The notes under the pieces: model-generated | What the model was told of the DNA's origin: nothing | Seen by the model: the letters and a program-made list of their open reading frames with translations, nothing else | Databases searched by the model: none | Source: Ischnura elegans | Lineage: Eukaryota; Arthropoda; Insecta; Odonata; Coenagrionidae | Assembly: GCF_921293095.1 (NCBI RefSeq) | Contig: NW_025791658.1 | Span: forward strand, 496,001 to 560,000 | Length of the DNA stretch: 64,000 bases | Direction of reading: 5' to 3' | Shown: positions 1 to 11,900 of the stretch, one piece after another | How positions within the stretch are numbered: the first letter of the stretch is position 1 | Layout of the letters: every line of letters starts with the position of its first letter | Position numbers and translations under genes: made by a program

Positions 1-442
1 AAAAGGCCAGATTGGCGCCCAGACTCATGCATGCATGAGGCACAGAGCTCAGAGAAACATCTCTTAATAATCACCTATTAAAACTGGCTAAGGTCGGAAA
101 GTTTTCCTCGTTTGAAAAGGTATTAATAAACCTTTTTTAAGCCAAGCGCTACCAGCCAGCAAGGTACTCAGCTACCCGCTAGCATCCTGCGTCCTATCAG
201 CGCTCAGAGCCTCGATCAAGGTCACCTCACAAGGCGGGAGGGGGAACCAGAAATGCGTCGCACGGACTTTTTCCCATCATTCCTACTTACGCGTCGCGTT
301 TTCGCGCGCTTGAAAATTTTCACTTTTCATTTAATCGCGAAAAATAGATATCGTCATTTAAAAATCTACAAGCGTGAAATACGTACTCCAGGAGTAATAA
401 TCATTCGATTTAGGCAATAAAAAAATAATAGGAAACCACCCT
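1..442 (+). mobile_element. Family-A inverted-repeat element, 3' part
   Basis: This is the right-hand part of a non-autonomous DNA element, called family A here, cut by the window edge. It ends in ggaaaccaccct, the reverse complement of the family's left end agggtRgtttcc. The same sequence recurs at 10073, 12150, 18822 (complete), 28028, 47335, 50283 and 62062. It contains no coding sequence. The superfamily is unclear; TA or TAA-type flanks at the complete copy suggest a Tc1/mariner-like mobiliser. Confidence 0.75.
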
Positions 443-469
443 AATAGGCTAACTATCCTGTACATGGGC

Positions 470-987
470 ATAAACAAGGTTGAAATGATAGATAGAAGAC
501 TAAGGAATGTTTATAATGCAACATAAGTTTGTCAAACTAATAATTTGATTAATAAATCAGCGAGTTTGGCTTATTTATTATCGTTTTAATGAATTATAAC
601 AATTTAGTTAAAAATATTTTACACAGCCTCGGGCGACGCCGAATGAATGTCTTTTACTAAGTCCTATTAAAGAAAAGTCCTATCCTCTTACGGATAGTTT
701 AACAACAAGAGCTTTCAAAATAGGGAAAGCATAGGATCATTTATAAAAAATAAGAGTAAATCAAAGGAGGAAAATCTATAAAAATAGTATTCTGAAAACA
801 AAAAAAATAATTTCGTCGCTAGTATGGAGTCTATGTCGCCGACTCATGGCCCAATAAAGCGGCATGCTGTCCCATTTAAGCGGAAAATGTTCTTGGATAT
901 TCCTCTATTGGGTTCTGTTCTTCAAGATCTGCTCCAATTAAGCGGCTGCCCCTAGTAACCGGTGGACCCATTAAATGGAATATACTG
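470..987 (-). mobile_element. Family-G pogo/Tigger-like element, reverse copy
   Basis: This is a reverse-orientation copy of the element at 15725-16320. Shared stretches include the 'cctcgggcgacgc' core near 627 and the 'cccaataaagcggcatgctg' block near 850. Its end at 987 reads atatactg followed by TA. The other terminal repeat is missing or degraded near 470, where the family-A element ends. It has no coding capacity. Confidence 0.7.
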
Positions 988-1394
988 TACATGAATAATA
1001 ACATCGCTAAATAGCCAATGAAATCAGCGGGAGAAGATACGTCCTGTGATTCGTCGATCGGTTGGTGACGTCATTTGCCCGTAGTTGCCCGTATGAGGCC
1101 TCATTGGGACTGGGAAACGAGTGAAAGTGTCGAAAACATGGCATTAGAGGTAACTTTTAATAAAGGAAATACAAATAATCTACCAAAAGTAGATTTATTT
1201 ATCGTGGCTGAGTATTTGTGGGGAAATGACTGTTTCAGCATTCCGGAAGTTAGAGGAACGAAGGCACTTCAGTAAGTTACGTGATGATTTAATTTCCATA
1301 GTGCAATGTTACGTATGGATTTCATTCATTGTTCCGAATATTTTAAATGTAGCATTAACTATCTCGGAAAACCTCGGAGAGATCATGCATATGG

Positions 1395-1596
1395 CCAGTG
1401 GTGGGGGGGTCCGAACCCCTCCCCCACCCGAAATATAAAAACAATCATATTCCTTTATAAAATAAAATATTGAAAAATCGGGAATTTCCAAAATATCTCC
1501 TTGACAAATGAAGTTTTTTTCTATTATGAAAAGTGTTCCCCCCTGGTTATGGACCCCCCCCCCCCCCCCCGAACGAAATTCCTGGCTACACCATTG
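1395..1596. mobile_element. Short hAT-like MITE with C-rich and G-rich ends
   Basis: The element begins cagtggtggggggg and ends in cctggctacaccattg, whose complement caatggtgtagccagg resembles a hAT terminus. Flanks gcatatgg and gcatacag agree at six of eight bases, a possible worn 8-bp target duplication. Homopolymer C and G tracts near 1420 and 1555 produce spurious proline/glycine-rich reading frames. Confidence 0.55.
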
Positions 1597-1604
1597 CATA
1601 CAGC

Positions 1605-2700
1605 TACACCAAGCGTTCAAACTTCCTGGTCTTAACAGGGCCCACTAATTTTTATAACCCTCTCCTGTTTCCCCCCTCAACTCCCCACCCTCTCCCTCCC
1701 ACTTTCTTATTCTTTTCTCCTCAGCCTCTGGTCATCTTTTGTCCTCCTCCTCAGTCACCGCATGTCTTCTTCCAGACGAAAATTCGAATCTTTACGTGTG
1801 AGTACTTATTTTATTTGTGTTTAAGTTTTTTGTAGCATTTCTATCGGCACTTATTTATATATCTTCATGGCAAAATATAAAAAAAAAACGATCATTATGA
1901 AGTTCAGGATTGTGAAAAAAAAATTTATACCTTATTTAATAAAAATTAATATTCTTATGATGCTTGGAAATTGAAAAATTACAAGTACAGTCAACCCGCA
2001 TATACCCCAAACACCTGCGGCTCGACACAAGTAAATGTCTCTCACTAGCGGATATTGTCAATTTATTAACGGCTACGACGCTGGAGCGATTCTGATGCTA
2101 TTTATTTTGATTTCAGCGCAGTTTCAAGGTACAAATTCACTAAATTGGAAATGCATTTTCAAATTTGTGACATTCTCAATTTTGAATGTATTCTCTCTTA
2201 CGAGATTGCAATTTTTATTCACCGTTATCCAGTAATTAAGAGCCAGAATAGCATGAAATCAATGTTCGGGTATAAAATATTCTAAAATTTTCCCTATGAA
2301 GACCCCCGATTCCCGCAGTAAGGATAGCCAAATCAAGAGCGCCAGCCGAGGGCCCCCAATCCACCCACAACGATCCTGCAATGTTATCCCGTCCCTCGAT
2401 GGAAAATAAAAATTAATGTTGTGATTTCGTAATGAATAGAAATCTTATTCCAACAAGGGATGCTAAATACTGTTAATTATCCTGTTATTTACATTTTTGC
2501 AAACTATTTATAATAATACAAATAGGGTACAGAAAAACAGTATTTTCTTTTGCGCGGGCAAACAAACAATGTACTGATAGTATGCGCATACGTTGCGCAT
2601 ATAGGTATTCGCTTCAACCCAAACATGGGGATCAAATTACGATTGTATGCGCGAGGCCCGTGGTGTCAACAACTGTATTTAACGTTTAATTCGGTGGTTA
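1605..2700. other. Upstream intergenic stretch, no gene recognised
   Basis: AT-rich sequence with a pyrimidine-rich part (1640-1760) and short A tracts. Reading frames here are short and show no recognisable domain. The promoter of the ZAD gene presumably lies at the right-hand end, but I see no convincing core-promoter element. Confidence 0.5.
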
Positions 2701-2838
2701 TTTAGAAAGGAGTACCCTTAAAATACACTAAGAAGCATTAATTATTCTAAAAGGGAGGGCAGAGTGAATTGGTGTCCATATATTCATCGAGGAAATGTGA
2801 TTCCAAAACTTCCTATTTGAACCTCAACGGCAGAGAGC
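2701..2838 (+). promoter_or_regulatory. Probable 5' leader of the ZAD gene
   Basis: The sequence before the ATG at 2839 has an in-frame TGA at 2818-2820, so the open frame cannot extend upstream without a splice. The start context is gagagcATGact, with G rather than A at -3. No TATA box is evident. A spliced non-coding first exon further upstream cannot be excluded. Confidence 0.45.
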
Positions 2839-2973
2839 ATGACTTCAGAACTAGAATTTAAATTATGCAGATTGTGCCTATGCAAGAGCAGTCGTTTGAT
2901 TGATATTTTCCAAGAAAATTGCACCAGCATTTTTTCCGTGGTAGAAACAATCAGAGATCTGCTGGCATTAAGA
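2839..2973 (+). CDS. ZAD gene exon 1: first half of ZAD
   Basis: Encodes 45 residues beginning MTSELEFKLCRLCL. CRLCL is the first zinc-binding Cys pair of a ZAD, followed by the family's '..LIDIF..' and a '..IRDLLALR' helix. The donor is aga|gtaagt, a near-perfect consensus, and the exon ends in phase 0. Splitting a ZAD between its two Cys pairs by an intron is plausible for this family. The frame would stay open into the intron for 35 codons, but that part has no ZAD-like character. Confidence 0.88.
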
Positions 2974-5900
2974 GTAAGTACCAGTGAGATTTTGTTGCGT
3001 GAGTTAATGGTCCCTTGTGTTTGGAAGTGTTTTGGCGTCTATTCTTCCTTAAGCGTGGGAGTGTTCGACTTTTCTCCTTAGTAATACACTTAAAATTGCT
3101 CTTCGGCCATGTGAATTGGCGAATTTTCTTAGGACATTCCCGATAATCGCATCATTTCACTGATGTACACAATTATATTTTTCGTCTAATTTATCGTTTA
3201 GAAAACAAGTAGATGGTAGAATTACAATGCTGGGTTTCTCTTTTCAGTATATTTTGTTCACGAAGTAAATTATTTTTATTATTTTGTACGGAGAAACAGG
3301 GTGTCTAGTATACGTGATGATTTATGATCAAATAAATGAAATTGGCATTTATTATACTTCACAAATGACTTGGAGATATTTCTATAACTCTCCGTAATTT
3401 CATTAATGCCTCGGAGTGAAGCGTGTACTAGTCACCTGTATGACAGGCGGTATCTTAGATATGATAAGTAATTCCCTGAATATTTCCGGAAGGATGTCTC
3501 ATTAAGAAGAATTCTCTTGAAGTGCTCAAAATGTACCAATATTTAATTTTCAGGCCTAGGTTTTAGGATTTAAGTTGCTATGGCCGTTTAAGTTTACGCA
3601 TCGAAATTTGCCATTTCACCGAATATCTGGTACTTCCTTGAAGCATGTAATTGTTTGATCAAAAATTTGCGAAGGGCAATCTTTAATCCACAACCTCTAA
3701 TTTTAGATCAAACTTGCTCTCAAATGTTCTCATTTTCACCGTGGATTATCACCTACTACATAGATTTTCTTTTCGTGTGAAATTTTTCTTAGTCCTTTTA
3801 AAACATTCAAATAACTCGGACGTCCTAAAAGGCTGTCTAATAAATAACTTCTAGTGCCAAAGTTTCACAGAGAAAAAATCATTTTCCTCGACCAGGATTC
3901 GAACCTGGATCGCTCGAATTCGCGATGTTTGCTATTCCATCTTAGCTTCAATTGCATTTTATTTAGCTGTGGAGTTTTGTTGCCTTTGGATTAAAATGCT
4001 TTGAATAAAATTGAGAAGGCTTCAAATAAAATTGAGAAGGCCTTGAATGTCATCATCATTATTCGTCAACAATCCTAAGATAGGTTTGACACAGCTCTCC
4101 AATCTCCCTCTCTCCCATCCGCTAGCATTTTCATAGCGACGTATTTCTTCTCTTTTACACCCTGTATTACTCAGTGTCCTATGTAACTCATTTGGGGCCG
4201 TCCCTTGCCCTTTTTCCCTTCTACTTGTCCTTCAACGATTGTCTTCATCAGACCATCGTGCCTCAAAATGTGGCCAACTAAGTTGTCCCTTCTTCTGCTT
4301 AATGTTTTTAGGAGGCTTCTCTTTTATCCCACTCTCCGTAGCACTTCCTGGTTACTCACACGGTCAATCCATTTTAATCTTCATCATTCTTATGTATAGC
4401 ACCACATTTTGAATGCTTCCACTCTTTGACTTCTCTGCTGCTGTCAGCATCCAAGCCTCGCTTCCAAAGAGAAACTCCATGTGTGGCATCTGATGAATTG
4501 TTTCCTCACTTCTATGCTTGTATTCTCAGCTGAAAGAAGATTCCTCTTGTTGTAGTAAGCCTTCTTCGCCTGCGCTATTCTACTGACTATTTCTTTCTTG
4601 CTTCGTCCATCATTGGTAATTCGGCTTCCCAGTTATGAAAACTCTTTCACCGCTTCAAGCTTATGCTTTCCTAGGTTGATCTTTGTCTTTGCCTCCTCTC
4701 TTTTACTGCAAACTAATATCTTAGTCTTCTTTTTGTTGATTTTCAGCAGGTATCTGGCCATTGTCCTCTCCATATCTGTCAAAGTCTTCTTCAAATCCTT
4801 CTCTGACTCGGCTATGACTGCTTTGTAGTCAGCAGCCACTCATTTGGCCCACGTGCCTTCGGAAAACCTTGAGCAGAAGACATGGCAACTTATTTGTCCG
4901 CAATCTGAGGCATTGTGGCCTGATAAAAACAATCGTAGATGGACAGGTGGAAGGGAAGAAGGGCAAGGGATGGCCCCGAATGAGTTACAAATAGGACAAT
5001 GAGTAATAAAGGATGTAAAAGAGAATAAATATGCAGCTATGAAGAGATTAGCGGATAGGAGAGAGAAATGGAGAGCTGCAAGTCAAACCAATCTTAGGAT
5101 TGTTGACTAATTGGAAGCATTCGAAATTTGGTGCTACCAAAAAGAATGATGAAGATGAAACAGATCTATCGAGTAAGTAATTAATTGCTAAGAATAATGG
5201 GAGAAAAGAGAAGTCTTTCTAAAACTAAGTTTTCTCCACAACGATTTTCTCCACAATTATAATGAATGATGGTCTGATGAAGACAAACGTTGAAGGACAA
5301 GTGGAAGGGAAAAAGGGCAAGGGACGGCCCCGAATGAGTTACATCGGACAGGTTATAAAGGATGTAAAAGAGAATAAATATGTAGCTATGAAGAGATTAG
5401 TGGATAGGAGAGAGAAATGGAGAACTGCGTCAAACCAATCTTAGGATTGTTGACTAGTGATGATTATCTGTTTTTCATTTATGTTAGTTTCAAAATTTTC
5501 ACTTCTATGAAGTTTGACATAAACTGCCGTATACGAGGTGTGTTCAAAAAATATCGCGACTTTTGTGTTTTTTCAAAAATTATTTATTTATTCGTGAATA
5601 TCTATGAGTTCTTGCCACAGGGTAGAACGGTCAATAAGGAATATTACCTGCAAGTTATGCGCAATTTGCACGAAGCAATCCGCCAGAAACGCCCGGATTT
5701 GTGGAAGAACAAAAATTGGCTTTTGCACCACGATAACGCCCCTGCTCACACATCGTTGCTTGTGCGCGACTTTTTGGCCAAAAACAACACACTAATGATG
5801 CCGCAGCCACCGTATTCCCCAGATCTGGCCCCCTGTGACTTTTCTTGTTCCCTAAACTGAAGAGACCCATGAAAGGACGACGTTACGCTACGATTGACGA

Positions 5901-8900
5901 GATAAAGACGGCATCGAAGGAGGAGCTGAGCAAGATTTAAAAAAATGATTTTTTGAAGTGCTTCGAAGATTGGAAAAACCGTTGGCACAAGTGTATAATA
6001 TCTCATGGGGATTACTTTGAAGTGGACAAAATAGATATTTATGAATAAATAAATAATTTTTGAAAAAACACAAAAGTCGCGATATTTTTTGAACACACCT
6101 CGTATGTCTGAATATTGTCCCCACTTTTTTTCCAAAAATGCCTGTGACAAAAGTTGAGGGGGGGACTATATTGAAACCCATTTTTTTAATTTTTTCCCAA
6201 AACTCAAGCCTCAAAATTAGGGGGGGGGGGACTATATTCGGAGGAATACGGTAATATATTTCATTAAATGCAAGCTTTCTTCTGCATTTTATATGACACC
6301 ATTTCTTCTTCATGTTCCACGTCTTTGTTGCAGCCTGTGCCGAACCCCGAGTTCCAATGGCTAGTCTGCTCAATGTGCCTCTTCAAGCTGACGGACTTTC
6401 GTCTTTTCAAGCAGAGATGCCTAGAATCCAAGATGACGTTCGAAAGCCGCTTCACTGGCGTTGTTTCTGCAACCAAGGAGGAACAGGTGAGGATGTAAAT
6501 TGTATTTGTTCTCTTAAAACTTCCTTGCCCAGTTATAAATGAAAGTGAAAAAACTTTGTGAATGTCCACAGTATTTATTCAAGTGCGACGCATTTCAGCG
6601 AATCATCGCTACCATCATGTACAAATGCATGGTTTACATCAAGAAGCCTTATACAGACTGTCCCAAGGGTCGTGTGACATTTCATTGACTAAGATTTCAA
6701 TTCTTAGGTTTTCGGACACGAGAAACCCGAAAATAACACTTTTATTTGCAAAAATTCAACCGTTGACCCAGTAAGGTCACCGTCAAGGTCATAAAGGTGG
6801 CAAAAGGAATAGCATACCAACAAAGGTGTCGATCCATGGGTTTTATAGGGTGCCCAAGTCATTGTTATTTTCCAAGTACCCGTATTATTCACTAATTGAC
6901 CTTCGCTTCACTTTCACTTTGTGCCTTTCATTTCCGAAGGGTATGAAAAAATGGTGCATATCACTGAAACCTCTCTATAGTGTACCTCCATACATCAAAT
7001 TGCCCAAATTTTGGTCCCCTCCATTGCGACGTGAAGAGGTTTTACTGTATATATCATTTTTTTCTTCTTCAGGCCATTGGTCCAGACCGCCTGATCAGAA
7101 ACGTCTCAGTGCAAACAGATATAAAACTCGAAGACCTCCCATTCTCAGGAGCAGATGTGCCTGGCAGTTTGCCCTTCTATGCAGCTAATCATTGTGAGGT
7201 AAGACACATAGCATTGTGAAGTTGCAGCATACCTTTGCTCATAACTCTGACGTTTAGTTATGTATTTGGGGTTATCCCAATCCAAGTTTACATTGGCAAC
7301 CCTGCAGAATGCCCTCGCTTTTTGTCCATGGGTGGTTATTTGATGAGTAAACTTGCTTACATTAAGCTGTTATATTATTATTATTATTATTACATAAATT
7401 GTTACAAGAGCTACGAGCGTGATGCGCCCACTCCCAGCGGGCTTCCCCCGCTCTTTTCAATGCAGGTCCACAGAAGGATAGGCGCGTTTCTAATTTTAAA
7501 ATGTAGAAAAAAAAGGCAGGGTCTTATGTACAAATTTAATTGGAATGTTCATGTACAAACTGAGGTCAGAGGACCTCTTTAAACACAACATTGGAAGTAA
7601 TTACACTATCCTCTGTTAAACGCACATGATGACTCATACTTAACGTATCAACAGGAGACTTTAATGTGGAATCAGCCACATTTTTGATAAAATTTATATA
7701 AAAAATGCGAGATGTTGTTGCAAATGAACAAATGTATCAGTTTGTGCGCCTTTAACGTCAGAAATATTTATCGGTTTTTGTTTTTCTTTGTATTTGTTTT
7801 TTAATCTCTGCATTTCTTCAGGGTTTTCTTCCGCGTCAGGTTGTTGGTTGATTGACAACAGTTTCGCTGGCTGTCCTGCCAGCGAAACTGTTTTCAATCA
7901 ACCAACAACCTGACGCGGAAGAAAACCCTGGAGAAATGCAGAGATCAGACCATCGCCGCGGAAACCTACGCTCTAACATTTTTTTTTTATTATTCAAAAA
8001 CCAATTTTAGGAAACAATAGCAATATTTAGGAATTAAGATATGCCGTCGCATGTTCTCTGATAAATTCTGTGCATTTTGGTACCTCATTTGTAGAGTTTG
8101 GTTGCGTATAAGTTGAGAAAAAGGTATCTATGCAGTACGAATAATATAGAAGATTAATCTTTTCCCTACTAAAGACGTAAATATGCTCCCTTAAATATGC
8201 TCTCTGACGTAAATAGGTTCTCTTAAGCAAATGAATGAATGCCGAATATATACTTTTTCCTAGCTCTCCCTCTTTTATGACGGTCGCAGGTGTAAGACGT
8301 CTTTGTTTCGGGCACTGCAGGGTTTAGGCTTTACCCTCAAAATCCGGGAGCAGGTACCTCGAACCCCTTGTCTTATATTACCCCTCTTAGCAGTAAGGGA
8401 CTGAGGTCATAGAAATGTTTATCCTGTCAGGTTTTGAAATAAATATTTGTTCTTTTCTCAAGAAAAATAAACTAAGAATTGAATTATTTGTCTTTTGAGA
8501 TGCATTTAAAATTTTTAAACGAAATTCTACAATAAATAGTAACTTTTTATCCTGATTTCTGTATAAACATCAATTTGGTGCATTTAATGCGTTAATGATG
8601 ACCTTAGAACTTCGTTTAAAATTTGACAATGCTCAGAAAAAAATGAGGAATTCAACTCGAAGTTTGTAATTTACGTGCAAGCAACAATTATCCATATGCC
8701 AAATACGTATGAGCAATCCATAAGTTGACCGCGAACCAATGCCGCAGGTAGGGTGGTAAACCCGGAAAGGATGGAGCACAACTTCTCTCGGAGTCCGAGA
8801 TAATGCAGAGTCCCAGAGGGGAGGGGTCGAAAAAGGTTGGAGCTGAAAGCATGTGATTATCCGCGAGACTCATCTTTACAAATGTCCGCCAAAAATGCTC

Positions 8901-11900
8901 CGTATGACTGGCCAATATCTCTTGTAATGCGATAATGTAATGCGATGTGCAGTGAGTCCTCGTTTAACGTCATTTACCGTTCCTGAAAAATGTGACGATA
9001 AACGAAATGACGTTAATCGAAACAAAATATCCCATAAGAAACAATGTAAAAAGTGAATATCGGCTCCTAGACCTCACAATTCCTACGCGAAAAAATTTTA
9101 GCGTATCCTATCTGGGGCATTTTTTACGATGGGAATGCCAAGCTATGGCATAAATACTAGTTCCTGTCTTCATCGATGACAATAGCAGCAGTGACGTAAA
9201 TCCTTCTCCATTTTTGTATCTTCCCGCATTTGCTTTTCGGCTTCGCTATGGTGGTCGCCCGGGCGAGCGTTGCATGGGCATCATCATCGCTTATACATCG
9301 TCGCAGTTACAGGAACCAAAATTATTGTGAACACGGCAAAAAAAAGTGACGTCAAAAGCTCCGAGTTCTACACGGAAAAATTCCTTGAAACGGAAATTAG
9401 GTTCCTGAAAATCATTATGTCAAGTAACACCTTGCGCACCTACCTAAGAATTAATTAAGCAGAAAATTTGCTTTAACCGTAATCGCAATTAACAATAAAC
9501 ACACCGTTTTACACTTCGTTTAGACTGACTGTATTACCGCCCAAAAAACGGACAACCTACAACGCCCGCCGCTTCTCGTTTTTTTCTCGCGCAAAATTTA
9601 AAAGCCTTGACGTTATCGCAAAGCAAAGGTGAGATAAACGAGTGACGGTCTCAAAATGTTATCGCGAAATGACGTTAAACAGGGTGACGTAGAACGAGGA
9701 CTCACTGTAATGTGATCCGGCCGAAATCTCTTGTCACTCAGACAATGTAATGGGCTTCTGTGAAAAGATTATCCCCAATACCTTTTGAATGAGTAGGCAT
9801 ATCGACTCGGTACCGGAGCCAAAACACCAGTAGCCACCCATGGCTCACACGTTTTCAGTGACAAAGTAGGGTGTTTATGAACATTTAAGTGTTGTAAAAG
9901 TATTGAGTGTTTCGCATAATTACTTTAATCATCTTTGTCATTTTTGTAAGCATTTAAATGTTCTTTCTTCCTGACTTTGAAGCTTCTCCCTGTCTGCCCC
10001 ACCTATACACCATATGCAACTGCCATAGGAGCGACTATAAATTGAATATTTCTAAAATTATGCACCGTGAAAAGGGTGGTTTCTAATAATTTTTTTATTG
10101 CGTAAATTGAAAGATTATTACTCCTGGAGTACGTATTTCACTAATTTAGATTTTTAAATGATGATATCTATTTTTCTAGATTAAGTGAAAAGTGAAAATT
10201 TTAAAGCGTGCGAAAATGCAATCGCTGAGTAGGAATGCTGGGAAAAGCCCATGTGAAATCATTCTGGCTGCTGCCACATGAGGCCACCTTGGTGCGAGGC
10301 TATAATCGCCGCTACAACGCAGGATGCCAGCAGGTAGCAGAAAGCTATAAAGAAAAAATATTTACGGTATTTTTTTTATCCTATCGTGCGGTTTTTTAGG
10401 AAATTTTGATAACTGCGGCGGTAATAGAGGCATAACAGGGAGTAGAAAGAGTTCCGATCCTCTCTTCGCATACGTCATCGCTCTACGTTACTTGTCCTAC
10501 TCACGAACAATTTTGTTTAATAGCTCTCGCAGGAGTATTGCAATAGAATTGCAGCCGTGGAAAATTTTAAGGCAAAACACGACAGGCACATAGCATGAAC
10601 CTTCCCAAGAGATAGGACAACAATCGGGGCAATCTCAGCGCCTTAGGATAATAACCATGTCGTAGATTTAAGGCCCCTTGCACACACATCGATTTTGGAC
10701 GGCCGGTAAAATATCGGCCGTCCACATTCCAATAGTGAACAATGGGAGAGCATTGGAGCTTGCACACGTACCGAACTGGCGCCGGCACCGGCTAAATGCC
10801 GGTTAGCTGCCGGCCATTGTCACTGTGGATCGCCGTCGCCGGCTCAAAAACATAGCAACTTATCGTTTGACTGGTAAAAATCCGGCGTGTGTGCAAGCAT
10901 CGCTTCGCCGGTAAAATATCAGCCGATATTTTACCGGCCGTCCAAAATCGGTGTGTGTGCAAGGGGCCGTTTTTTTTCCTTTCCGGGACTCCTTAGGAAA
11001 ATAGGAAATAATCAAGTTACAGGGGATCAATGGAAACGCGTTTCATCCCTACCCCATCTCACCAACTGACCTTTTCCGGTCTACCAGGTTCAATTCTCAG
11101 AGTTTCTGGAGGTCAAATGCTAGGTGAGTCACCTTCTGAGCTCGAAAATATATCTCGATATCTTTCAGCAATTGTATGACACGCACGAGGTTATAAAAAG
11201 AATTAGACCTAACGCGACGTATATCTGACAGCATTTAAGTTTTTTGAGCTCTAATTGATTGATACAAAGATTTATAGCTAAAACAAGGATACTAATATTC
11301 AACTTAGTCCTAACAGCACAATTTCGGAAGAAACAAGCGTAGCATAAGCGCATTCAAACAAGACGTGACGGACTGGAAACTTCAGGCAACACAAACTGCG
11401 TATATCGCATTGCTGTGCCTTCGCCTCTTCACTTTAAAGGCAACGACGTCACATGCAAGATCGGACGTGTTCTTCCCTTGCTCCTTCGCTCATAGCCTCG
11501 TAGCTTGAAATATGGAGCGCGCTCCTTCCCCTCGACCTCTCCTTCAGCGCTAGTCCAACAATGAACACACTCGTTCGAATTTTTTAAACCGCAGGTTTTG
11601 ACACCAATATAATTTTCAGTTGCAAAAATCCTCATATTAGCGTCTGAAGATAATTTTTGAAAAATCAGGTGCTCAGAGTAATGGAAATTGCTCGGCAAGA
11701 CAGATGCTGACGAATCAGGTATGTCCTTCAAAACTACGCGTTTCTATACGTTTGATAAGCGATTACTATATGCAGTATAAATGCCGCGGGATGCCCACTC
11801 GTGGCAGTAAATTTAGCGCGCGCTCCTGAGCGAATCGCCCCGCGCGATCTTTTCAATGTTCACCTCTGGGGTACCGACGTGACGGCGCAATGCTTACAAG

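Noticed and set aside
1533..1835. Proline-rich 100-codon protein
   Set aside because: The frame is produced by C homopolymers and a pyrimidine-rich tract at a hAT-like MITE end; there is no splice support.
2974..3081. Exon 1 reading on past 2973 to a stop at 3081 as an unspliced 80-codon protein
   Set aside because: The ZAD would lack its second Cys pair, while a consensus donor at 2974 and a matching phase-0 exon 2 complete the domain.
4050..5115. A single twin-primed (5'-inverted) LINE insertion
   Set aside because: Both oppositely oriented parts contain the same 3' end, which one twin-priming event would not produce.
5417..5860. A host gene of 147 codons
   Set aside because: The frame is a mariner transposase C-terminal half preceded by unrelated retrotransposon sequence; the element's terminal repeats and TA flanks enclose it.
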